From: Mesoaciditogaceae bacterium
Lineage (GTDB): Bacteria; Thermotogota; Thermotogae; Mesoaciditogales; Mesoaciditogaceae
Assembly (NCBI GenBank): GCA_015486145.1
Contig: WFSH01000276.1
Location: forward strand, 1-22,146
Length of the DNA: 22,146 nucleotides
Reading direction: 5' to 3'
A program made the translations under genes and the position numbers. Position 1 is the first letter of the stretch. Every line of letters starts with the position of its first letter. The notes beneath the pieces were generated by a model, which searched no databases, was not told where the DNA came from, and worked only from the letters and a program-made list of their open reading frames with translations. Positions 15,143 to 21,674 of the stretch are shown here, piece after piece.

Positions 15143-16472
15143 CTAATCTGATCTTGAGGACTTCGTTAGCAGAAATTTTTCCATTTGTGTAACGTTGAAC
15201 GATCCTCTTTAAAACGTTAACTTTCTCTATGCCCATCGAGGCTTTCCACCAGTAAGAGAGCAGGGAATTGTTCAACATTAAGGGATCCACATTTTCATCG
15301 ATGAGTCCTCGTCTTAGCGCATCTTCCCAATCTGCCGAGCCAGGGATCAACGTGTACTCGTTGATCACGGGCTTTGCCCCGATCTCTACAACATGTTTTA
15401 CATCTTCAAGAGCCGATTCAAAACTTTGACCGGGAAGACCAACGATCAAGTAAACACCTATGTCTTTTGACTCAAATCCGGCTTTTTTCAGCAGTTCAAC
15501 TGCACGTTCAAATGCCGAGTTGTTCACTTTGCCCCCCGTTCTTTTTTGAAGAGCTTCATTTCCCGTTTCATAACCAATTCGAATAGTGTAAAAGTGCTTT
15601 TCTTTTAGAAGTTTGGCCGTTTCTTCATCTAAAAGGCGCGCGTGTATTCCATTTGGAAGATGATAACGGATACCAGATGGAAGGTGCTTTAAAATTTCCT
15701 TGAATCGTTCACGTTTTACGAGGATCGCGTCATCGTAAAATGCTATATCTTTCACACCGAAATTTTTTAACTCTTCTATTTCTTTCAAAACGGATTTTAC
15801 CGTTCTGACTTTAAATCCCTTTTTCCAAGCTATACAATACGTGCATCGGTAGGGGCAACCAAAACTCGTGTGGACAACTGCCGATTCTAATGACGAATAA
15901 AGTGAGTAATCAGGCGTTAACTGTTCAAACCAATTTCCATTAACGGGACGCTCAAGCTTTGTTCCAGTGATCTCTTCCAAAATATTGTAAATTATTGGAA
16001 TTCCATCACCTTCCACGATCACGTCGGCTCCCGAAAATTTAGCGTGTTCGGGCAGCAAAGTTGGGTAATTTCCACCGAGTATCACGGGAACGTTGAAGTG
16101 TTTTTTTACCATTCTTATCGTTTCAAACACTCCACCGTACCAGTAAGTCATCATGGACGTAATCAACACAACATCCGGGGAGAAATCTAAAATATCGAAC
16201 ATCTTCTCCGGAGCGCCATAACGCTTTAAATATCTTGGAATATTGTATTCACCCATCAGCGATTTTACAACCACAGAATAAAATTTCCCCGTACCGTATG
16301 GACCATCACGAGAATTATTCCCCGGCAGATGTCGATCCAGGAGATCGAGCAATTTCACCTCTACACCCGCTTTCTTTAGCGCGCGGGCTATGTACAGTAA
16401 TCCCACAGGTTTTAACCAATAATCATAAGCGGAAACATCGTAAATATAGGGGTTTACAAGTAATGCTTTCAT
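15114..16472 (-). CDS. B12-binding-type radical SAM protein
   Basis: A 452-aa protein. The N-terminal domain (about 1-180) has the cobalamin-binding Rossmann fold pattern: LLVNPYIYD at the start, ITSMMTYWYGG (104-114) and VILGGNYPTLLPEH (130-143). The radical SAM core (about 198-400) has CPYRCTYC (C206, C210, C213) for the 4Fe-4S cluster, followed by IAFYDDA and IRIGYETGNE. A DRHLPG stretch (46-51) matches the DxHxxG motif of base-off cobalamin binding, though it lies somewhat further than usual from the later Ser and Gly-Gly elements. Members perform methylations and ring or tail modifications on unreactive carbons. The specific reaction cannot be told. The ATG overlaps the coaX stop as ATGA; the MFS gene overlaps its own end. 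Confidence 0.88.
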   Translation of the reverse strand: MKALLVNPYIYDVSAYDYWLKPVGLLYIARALKKAGVEVKLLDLLDRHLPGNNSRDGPYGTGKFYSVVVKSLMGEYNIPRYLKRYGAPEKMFDILDFSPDVVLITSMMTYWYGGVFETIRMVKKHFNVPVILGGNYPTLLPEHAKFSGADVIVEGDGIPIIYNILEEITGTKLERPVNGNWFEQLTPDYSLYSSLESAVVHTSFGCPYRCTYCIAWKKGFKVRTVKSVLKEIEELKNFGVKDIAFYDDAILVKRERFKEILKHLPSGIRYHLPNGIHARLLDEETAKLLKEKHFYTIRIGYETGNEALQKRTGGKVNNSAFERAVELLKKAGFESKDIGVYLIVGLPGQSFESALEDVKHVVEIGAKPVINEYTLIPGSADWEDALRRGLIDENVDPLMLNNSLLSYWWKASMGIEKVNVLKRIVQRYTNGKISANEVLKIRLDEKFAFKGF

Positions 16473-17233
16473 GTTTTTGAAATCTTCTCGTGGTAGATCG
16501 CGACACCAAACAAAGTCAGATTTGGAACGTATTTCGTTATCCGCTGAGATATTTTTGAAAACAATTCTCCGTCTCCACCTGTGGAAATAACTTTGAACTT
16601 TTGGGACAATTCGTTTTCGTAACGCCGGATCAAACCGTCAATTGCTATAACGGTGCCAAGCATAACACCAGATTGTATGTTGGTAGCGGTATCCTTTCCC
16701 ACTGAAGACGGTGGAAGTTTTTCATCCACAAATGGGAGCTTTGCCGTGCTGGAAAACAAGGATTTCATCGCCGTATGTGGACCTGGAAGGATTGCCCCAC
16801 CCTCATAGCCATCTGTAAGCACATCGAGTGTGATTGCCGTCCCAAAATCCACCGTCACGGTATTTTTCACGAAAAGCTCACGCGCTGCAACCACATTGGC
16901 CACCCTATCTGCTCCAATTTCAGCCGGTGTCTTTACTCGCCATTCTAACCATTCCACATTTTCGGCTTTCACAAAAATCGGAGGGCATTTCAAATATTTC
17001 TCTGAAAAATATCTGAAAGTACCGTTCAATTGGGGAACAACGGAAGCCACACAAACTCCTTCGATGTTTTTAAAATCGTATCCAGAAAAGTCAAGAAAGT
17101 GGTTCACATGAACTAAAAGCTCATCTTCAGTCGATATGTTGGCAGTTCCTATACGCCATCTCTCAACGATTTCCTTTCCGTTCCACAAGCCAAGAACCGT
17201 TTGGGTGTTTCCAACATCAACCACGAGGAGCAT
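16469..17233 (-). CDS. coaX: Type III pantothenate kinase CoaX
   Basis: A 254-aa ASKHA-fold kinase for the first step of CoA synthesis (pantothenate to 4'-phosphopantothenate). Motifs are DVGNTQT (6-12, phosphate loop), TPAEIGADRVAN (102-113, with the catalytic-region Asp 109) and TVDFGTAITLDVL (127-139). Type III enzymes need a monovalent cation and are not inhibited by CoA. The T. maritima homologue has a solved structure, as far as I recall. The ATG at 17233 lies 17 bases inside pdxT, with GGTGA upstream. It sits in a group of cofactor genes (NAD, PLP and CoA). Confidence 0.96.
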   Translation of the reverse strand: MLLVVDVGNTQTVLGLWNGKEIVERWRIGTANISTEDELLVHVNHFLDFSGYDFKNIEGVCVASVVPQLNGTFRYFSEKYLKCPPIFVKAENVEWLEWRVKTPAEIGADRVANVVAARELFVKNTVTVDFGTAITLDVLTDGYEGGAILPGPHTAMKSLFSSTAKLPFVDEKLPPSSVGKDTATNIQSGVMLGTVIAIDGLIRRYENELSQKFKVISTGGDGELFSKISQRITKYVPNLTLFGVAIYHEKISKT

Positions 17234-17801
17234 TTTTCACCATCCTAAGAAATAATTCGTGTATTCTTGAATCGTTTGAAAGCTCTGGATGAAATGAAGA
17301 AGCCAAAATATTTCCACTGCGTACCATGACGGGAACTCCTTCATAAGTGGCTAAAGTTTCCACACCCTTTCCGACCCTCACGATCAGGGGCGCACGAATG
17401 AAGATGGCTTTGAATGGCTTTTCACCAATCGAAGCTATGGAGAGTTCTGCCTCAAATGATTCCACTTGCCTTCCGTATCCATTGCGGGCTACGGAGATGT
17501 CGAGCACGTTGAGGGAGTCTTGATCAGAATGCGAAACGATTTTTTTGGAAAGCAAGATCATCCCCGCACACGTGCCATAAACGGGGAACCCTTTTTGTAT
17601 CTTTTTTTTCAACTCTTCAAACAATCCCGTGAGTTTGAGCAAACGAAGCATCGTGGTACTTTCACCACCGGGAATTATGAGTCCATCGGCCATGTCAAGA
17701 GTTTTCACAGATTTCACACGAAAAGTGCCAATTCCCATCTTTCCAAGCATTGCAAGATGTTCTTCAATATCACCTTGCATTCCCAACACACCAATTTTCA
17801 T
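17217..17801 (-). CDS. pdxT: Pyridoxal 5'-phosphate synthase glutaminase subunit PdxT
   Basis: A 194-aa class I glutaminase that releases ammonia from glutamine and channels it to PdxS. Family marks are GVLGMQGDIEEHL (4-16), PGGEST (44-49), catalytic Cys 78 in YGTCAGMILL, and the His-Glu of the triad in SFHPEL (H171, E173). The ATG at 17801 has GAGGTG at a good distance. It follows pdxS after a 63-base gap containing a terminator-like hairpin, so its expression may be lower than that of pdxS. Its 3' end overlaps coaX. Confidence 0.97.
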   Translation of the reverse strand: MKIGVLGMQGDIEEHLAMLGKMGIGTFRVKSVKTLDMADGLIIPGGESTTMLRLLKLTGLFEELKKKIQKGFPVYGTCAGMILLSKKIVSHSDQDSLNVLDISVARNGYGRQVESFEAELSIASIGEKPFKAIFIRAPLIVRVGKGVETLATYEGVPVMVRSGNILASSFHPELSNDSRIHELFLRMVKNAPRG

Positions 17802-17811
17802 CCATACACCT

Positions 17812-17843
17812 CACAAAAAGATTGGGCGCTGGGAACAGCGCCC
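17812..17843 (-). terminator. Terminator-like hairpin between pdxS and pdxT
   Basis: GGGCGCTG (17824-17831) and CAGCGCCC (17836-17843) form a perfect 8-bp GC-rich stem with a 4-base loop. On the transcribed minus strand the stem is followed by AATCTTTTTG, a short uridine run. This is the best intrinsic-terminator candidate in the window. It ends right before the pdxT ribosome site, so it may act as a partial terminator or attenuator inside the operon. Confidence 0.7.
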
Positions 17844-17864
17844 TATTTCTAACAAATAGCGGAT

Positions 17865-18743
17865 TTACCAACCTCTTTCTTGGAGTTTTTCAGTAAGCGT
17901 TTCTATTTCCTGGCCTTCCATAGGTTGGCCTATATCTTCGCTGATTTTCACGAGTTCATCTGGATCGTCGTAATGTAAAACAGATTGCACGATGGCGTTT
18001 GCCATCTTTGCCGGATCAGAAGATTTGAAAATACCCGAACCCACGAATACTCCGTCTGCACCGAGTAACATCATCAAAGCCGCATCGGCCGGGGTGGCCA
18101 CTCCACCTGCTGCGAAATTAACAACTGGTAATCTCTTTCGTTCTTTAACGATCCTCAACAATTCCACGGGAGCGTTTAATTCTTTGGCGAATGTAACGAG
18201 TTCTTCATCCACCATGGAAGTAGCCTTACGAATCGCGTCCATAACCGCCCGCATGTGTTTAACTGCTTCCACAATGTTACCAGTCCCGGCTTCACCCTTG
18301 GTGCGTATCATGGCAGCCCCTTCGGCAATCCTTCTAAGTGCTTCACCCAAATCTCGTGCTCCACATACAAACGGAACCTTGAATTCGTATTTGTTTATAT
18401 GAAATTTGTCATCAGCCGGTGTGAGCACTTCACTTTCGTCTATGAAATCAACTCCAAGGGATTCAAGTATTTTTGCCTCAGCTATATGTCCTATCCTAAC
18501 CTTAGCCATTACGGGAATTGATACCTCTTCCATGATCCTGCGTATCAATCCAACATTGGCCATTCGTGCAACACCACCAGCCTTTCTTATGTCAGCCGGC
18601 ACGCGTTCCAACGCCATAACCGCCACGGCACCAGCTTCTTCGGCTATCTTGGCCTGTTCTGGTGTTGTCACATCCATTATGACTCCGTTCTTAAACATGT
18701 CAGCGAAGCCTTCTTTTATTACCCACGTTCCTTTTTCAACCAT
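17865..18743 (-). CDS. pdxS: Pyridoxal 5'-phosphate synthase lyase subunit PdxS
   Basis: A 292-aa (beta/alpha)8 enzyme that makes PLP from ribose 5-phosphate, glyceraldehyde 3-phosphate and ammonia from PdxT. Key residues match the B. subtilis numbering: D24 in IMDVTT, K81 in MAKVRIGH (Schiff-base lysine) and K149 in IRTKGEAGTG. The phosphate loops FAAGGVATP and GVFVGSGIF are intact. I chose the ATG at 18743, because AGGAGGTG stands just before it and the length equals that of the family; a TTG ten codons upstream would overlap the previous gene and add a non-conserved leader. Confidence 0.98.
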   Translation of the reverse strand: MVEKGTWVIKEGFADMFKNGVIMDVTTPEQAKIAEEAGAVAVMALERVPADIRKAGGVARMANVGLIRRIMEEVSIPVMAKVRIGHIAEAKILESLGVDFIDESEVLTPADDKFHINKYEFKVPFVCGARDLGEALRRIAEGAAMIRTKGEAGTGNIVEAVKHMRAVMDAIRKATSMVDEELVTFAKELNAPVELLRIVKERKRLPVVNFAAGGVATPADAALMMLLGADGVFVGSGIFKSSDPAKMANAIVQSVLHYDDPDELVKISEDIGQPMEGQEIETLTEKLQERGW

Positions 18744-18769
18744 AGCACACCTCCTCAAATCAGTTTTTT

Positions 18770-20050
18770 TCAATACTCCACTTTTTCAAGCCTTGAGTAA
18801 TCTTTTTTACTTCTTCCCACTTTTGCGCAAGACTTTCCATTAACTTCAACTATGTCCGCAGTTATATCGACTTTTTCTCTCAAAAGTGACGATCCCACTC
18901 CATATGAATCCACGGGAACGTTCAATTTCTCAAAAAGTGCTATCTTTTCGGCATCAAATCCGCCTGATACTATTATCTTTAAATCGTTAAGTCCCATCGC
19001 GTCAAAGCTCTTTCTCGCCTTCCACACCAATTCTGGGCACACCCCCAAAGAACTCTCTCCAACAGGAGTAACGGATACATCGCGTAAAGAACCGGAAGTA
19101 TCAAATCTCACACCCCATATTTTTTTTGCCCCACTTCCAATTACTTTGTTCAGTGGTGCTCCCGCTTTGTAGGGTTCTCCAGTTGCGTATTCGTAAAAAT
19201 CCTTAATCATTCGCTCTGTGGTACCTATCACGTCATTCTCCCAATCGACAAGGATTATTCGGTTGATCTTTGGGTCCACATGCTGGTCAAATTTTATCGC
19301 TGCGCGCGATGTAGAACCATCGTACGCCGCTATTAAAGCGTGAGGTACAGTCCCCATGGCTTCTGCTCCCCAATAGTCGGCATTGGCATCCGTGGAGACC
19401 ACATTTGCTCCGGCTTTAAAAGCCGCGTAACCGTCGGTCGCTTGAACCCAATAGTGATCGAACCTGGCAGAGAAGAAAAGAATTGGCTTGTTATGGGCAG
19501 CTTTGACGACCTTTTTCACGGCCGTTGCGGTTGAACTACCACGCGCAATTACCCCAAGTAACACCGTCTCAAGGTAGCCAAAATAAGTTGGATCTCCCTC
19601 AATAGTCATTATGGGTTCCATGTTTTGGGCTTCTTCGCCATCGTACAGAGCCCTGACTTCAATCTCGTTGAACTTATCTATCCATAATTTATTGAGAGCC
19701 TCACGAAGATCCCACCTTTTACGGTTGGCCTCTTCAATACCTTGTCTGTTCATAACGTACACGTTGTTTTGAAGTTCTCTCTCGGCATTTAGCAATTCAT
19801 CAAACAAGCGTGTCGCCTTTTCTTCATCCTTGTAGTAACCCGTACATAACTTCAATATTGCAAGTGCTTCATCTATACCAACAATAACGGAATCCCTTCG
19901 CGGAAAATATTGATAGAGTACACGCGGATGATGGTGGTCCCTTTTTAAGACTTCCACATATCTTGAAAAATATTTATCCGAATAATACCCAGCTCTTATT
20001 CTATCGATGGGTACTTTGAATACTCTTGGATCCAAACGTTTCCCACGCAA
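18770..20050 (-). CDS. Nicotinate phosphoribosyltransferase
   Basis: About 426 aa, the typical length of the bacterial nicotinate phosphoribosyltransferase family that makes nicotinate mononucleotide from nicotinate and PRPP. Recognisable parts are GYYSDKYFSRY near the N-terminus, IEGDPTYFGYLETVLLG, FFSARFDHYW, MGTVPHALIAAYDG (the substrate region), RFDTSGSLRDVS and IIVSGGFDAEKI. I place the start at TTG 20050, because GGAGGTGA lies five bases before it. The upstream GTG at 20065 lies ahead of that site and inside the nicotinamidase end. It directly follows the nicotinamidase gene, completing the nicotinamide-to-NaMN salvage route. Confidence 0.93.
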   Translation of the reverse strand: MRGKRLDPRVFKVPIDRIRAGYYSDKYFSRYVEVLKRDHHHPRVLYQYFPRRDSVIVGIDEALAILKLCTGYYKDEEKATRLFDELLNAERELQNNVYVMNRQGIEEANRKRWDLREALNKLWIDKFNEIEVRALYDGEEAQNMEPIMTIEGDPTYFGYLETVLLGVIARGSSTATAVKKVVKAAHNKPILFFSARFDHYWVQATDGYAAFKAGANVVSTDANADYWGAEAMGTVPHALIAAYDGSTSRAAIKFDQHVDPKINRIILVDWENDVIGTTERMIKDFYEYATGEPYKAGAPLNKVIGSGAKKIWGVRFDTSGSLRDVSVTPVGESSLGVCPELVWKARKSFDAMGLNDLKIIVSGGFDAEKIALFEKLNVPVDSYGVGSSLLREKVDITADIVEVNGKSCAKVGRSKKDYSRLEKVEY

Positions 20051-20055
20051 AGGAT

Positions 20056-20595
20056 TCACCTCCACTTTCCGATCTCCACACCGAGAACATCCTTCATTTG
20101 AGAAATTGCAAACTCATGCAAAGCTTCGTCGTAAGAAGCCACTCCATTTTCGTAAAGCACCACGTTGTATTCCCTGTTGCGCAATTCTTCAGCGGTGTAC
20201 ATAACGCATATATTGGTCGCAACGCCACAAATACCGATCTTTGTTGGATTCAACTGTTTTAAAAGAATGTCCAAATTCGTTCCATAAAAAGCGGAAAATT
20301 TTCTCTTGTGGACAAAAGAAACATATTCGTAGTTCTCAATCGTTTTTTTCAGTTCTTCAAAAAGTTCCGCGCCAAACGTGTTGGCCACACAATGAGGCGG
20401 GAAAAGCTTGAATTCAACATCATCTTGAACATGCCAATCTTGAGTGAAGATCACGTGCTGTTCCTTTTCCACGTACGCTCTGACACAATCAACGACCACA
20501 GGTTTAACACTTTCTGCAGATTTGAAATACAGTGCACCGCCGGGTGTTACAAAATCATTTTGCATGTCCACGACGATCAAAAGTTCATCACGCAT
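20056..20595 (-). CDS. pncA: Nicotinamidase (isochorismatase-fold PncA)
   Basis: A 179-aa cysteine hydrolase that deaminates nicotinamide to nicotinate. Catalytic residues are D10 in VVDMQNDF, a lysine at 97 or 99 in the HKRKFSAFYG stretch, and C130 in GVATNICV. The metal site is D53 and H55 in TQDWH together with H68 in FPPHC, the PncA pattern. It overlaps the 3' end of the 165-aa gene by eight bases, and its last codons contain the ribosome site of the phosphoribosyltransferase gene. Confidence 0.94.
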   Translation of the reverse strand: MRDELLIVVDMQNDFVTPGGALYFKSAESVKPVVVDCVRAYVEKEQHVIFTQDWHVQDDVEFKLFPPHCVANTFGAELFEELKKTIENYEYVSFVHKRKFSAFYGTNLDILLKQLNPTKIGICGVATNICVMYTAEELRNREYNVVLYENGVASYDEALHEFAISQMKDVLGVEIGKWR

Positions 20596-21085
20596 AAAAG
20601 CTCACCAGATTTTTAATGTTGTACGGCACCAACTTGCCATTTCTGATCATCGCAAGCGCGCTGTTGATCTCCGAAATTTGTCTTCGAAGCTTTTCTCTAA
20701 CATATTCGTTCTTTTCCGAGGTCAATCTACTTTTAAGTACGTTTAAAGCGAGTTCCAAACGTCTCTCAACGGATAACGTGGCATTTCCGTATTTTGCCCT
20801 TTGTGGTTTCGCATTGGGATAATAAATCTCCACCGTTGTCTTTCCAGCAACCGCCGCAAGAAACATACCGCGTTTCCTCATATCGAGGGTTATCGCAGAA
20901 TAAATCACATATCCACCTTTTGCAACCGCCTCCGCATATGCACGTCCCACGTTTCCAGTTTCATGTCCTGCCACATGTTCGACACTCAGCATTGCGGTAG
21001 ATGGGCTACCTACTCCCATTTCACCCGGGTCTAATTTATAACTCAAAATCGGATTATACGCCTCTGCGTCAATCGAATTAAGCAT
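20588..21085 (-). CDS. Uncharacterised protein with a SprA-like HExxN motif
   Basis: A 165-aa protein that I do not recognise with certainty. No signal peptide or membrane segment stands out. Residues 34-58 (SVEHVAGHETGN then VGRAYAEAVAKGG) resemble the HVxxHE core of the SprA-related putative metalloprotease family, but the second zinc His of HExxH is Asn here (H41, E42, N45). The C-terminal third (about 105-150) is a charged helical, probably coiled-coil, region. The ATG at 21085 has a good GAGGTGA site, and the 3' end overlaps pncA, so it is a real gene and the first of the cofactor operon. A link to nicotinamide salvage is only positional. Confidence 0.75.
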   Translation of the reverse strand: MLNSIDAEAYNPILSYKLDPGEMGVGSPSTAMLSVEHVAGHETGNVGRAYAEAVAKGGYVIYSAITLDMRKRGMFLAAVAGKTTVEIYYPNAKPQRAKYGNATLSVERRLELALNVLKSRLTSEKNEYVREKLRRQISEINSALAMIRNGKLVPYNIKNLVSFYA

Positions 21086-21136
21086 GACTCACCTCGTTGT
21101 AAATCCACCAAACACATATCATCACCATACACTGTT

Positions 21137-21145
21137 ATTCTATCA
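21137..21145 (-). promoter_or_regulatory. Extended -10 promoter of the cofactor operon
   Basis: On the minus strand TGATAGAAT gives a TGn extension plus a TAGAAT -10 box about 52 bases before the ATG of the 165-aa gene. No good -35 box stands upstream, as is common for extended -10 promoters. The leader of about 45 bases is too short for most known riboswitches and shows none. Confidence 0.5.
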
Positions 21146-21290
21146 CATACCCCCACTTTGGTGTTATCGTGAGAGATGAAGAATATATGAATTCTCATTG
21201 TGTGCAAAAGTAACGATCAATTTATAGATTCTCTTCATTAATGAACGGCAGAACTATATTGTAGAGGCACTCAAAATCGGAGATACTGTG

Positions 21291-21390
21291 AATCAGTAAG
21301 TAGTAAGCTGTGAGGAGTGAGCAGTGAGGAGTAATCAGTTATCAGTGATGATTGAGCAGTAACGCGTGAGCGGTGATGAGTGAGCAGTAT
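21291..21390. repeat. Degenerate short tandem repeat tract, GTGAG/CAGT units
   Basis: About 100 bases are made of imperfect 7-10-base units such as GTGAGCAGT, GTGAGGAGT and ATCAGT. The 11-mer GAGTGAGCAGT occurs twice exactly (21315-21325 and 21378-21388), 63 bases apart. There is no regular spacer structure, so this is not a CRISPR array. It probably arose by slippage. Confidence 0.75.
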
Positions 21391-21432
21391 TTTATAAATT
21401 CAAAGTGTACCCCTTCCACTACTCTTCTTAGT

Positions 21433-21472
21433 CTCCTCCCAAGTCTGGGAGGAGAGAGCCAACGAAGTTGGC
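21433..21472. repeat. Pair of adjacent hairpins, REP-like
   Basis: CTCCTCCCA (21433-21441) pairs with TGGGAGGAG (21446-21454) around an AGTC loop. Four bases later GCCAAC (21458-21463) pairs with GTTGGC (21467-21472) around GAA. A following GAGGAGGG could compete for the first CTCCTC arm. No uridine run follows on either strand, so this looks like an extragenic palindromic unit rather than a terminator. Confidence 0.6.
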
Positions 21473-21654
21473 GAGGAGGGTTCATTCTTCCTCTTGGTTT
21501 TCAATACCAATGCCTCGCCTGCGAGAGAAGCAAAACAATGAAATTGCGATAACTTTTTTTATAAGTCCCCTACCAAGTTTGAGAAGAATGTGTGTTAGCA
21601 CATAGCAGAGACAGATTTTTGGGTACTTTACGGATCATTACGGCTCAAAAGTAC

Positions 21655-21674
21655 GGGCAATTCATGAATTGTCC
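21655..21674. repeat. Near-perfect palindrome centred on AATTCATGAATT
   Basis: The 12-base palindrome AATTCATGAATT (21659-21670) extends on both sides to a 20-base hairpin with a single G-U pair. It ends next to the TAG stop of the Rpn-like gene. A second inverted repeat, GTACTTT (21623-21629) with AAAGTAC (21648-21654), abuts it. Together they could end the Rpn transcript or mark the edge of a mobile unit. Confidence 0.6.

Larger units (their letters stand above)
21086..21674. other. Gene-free region of about 590 bases with repeats and hairpins
   Basis: Apart from the promoter at its left end, no supported gene lies here. In order it holds an AT-rich leader (21086-21258), a TTGTAG-started stretch (21259-21290), a degenerate GTGAG repeat tract (21291-21390), two adjacent hairpins (21433-21472), an unremarkable AT-rich stretch (21481-21600), and two inverted repeats up to the Rpn stop. 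Such a mixture is typical of an accessory or rearrangement-prone junction. Confidence 0.6.

Noticed and set aside
18744..18773. Upstream TTG start for pdxS adding ten residues
   Set aside because: The leader is not part of the PdxS family, overlaps the previous gene, and the ATG at 18743 has a near-perfect AGGAGGTG site and restores K81/K149 numbering.
20051..20065. GTG start for the nicotinate phosphoribosyltransferase
   Set aside because: It lies before the GGAGGTGA ribosome site, which fits the TTG at 20050 instead.
20596..21145. Search for an NAD-, PLP- or CoA-responsive riboswitch before the cofactor operon
   Set aside because: The leader from the likely promoter is only about 45 bases and shows no conserved aptamer-like structure.
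21043..21198. A 51-codon minus-strand open frame reading into the 165-aa gene in another frame, vaguely like the end of an ABC ATPase
   Set aside because: It has no ribosome site, overlaps both the likely promoter and a well-supported gene, and the resemblance is too short to trust.
21291..21390. CRISPR-like appearance of the GTGAG repeats
   Set aside because: Units are short, degenerate and contiguous, with no spacers of constant length and no cas genes.
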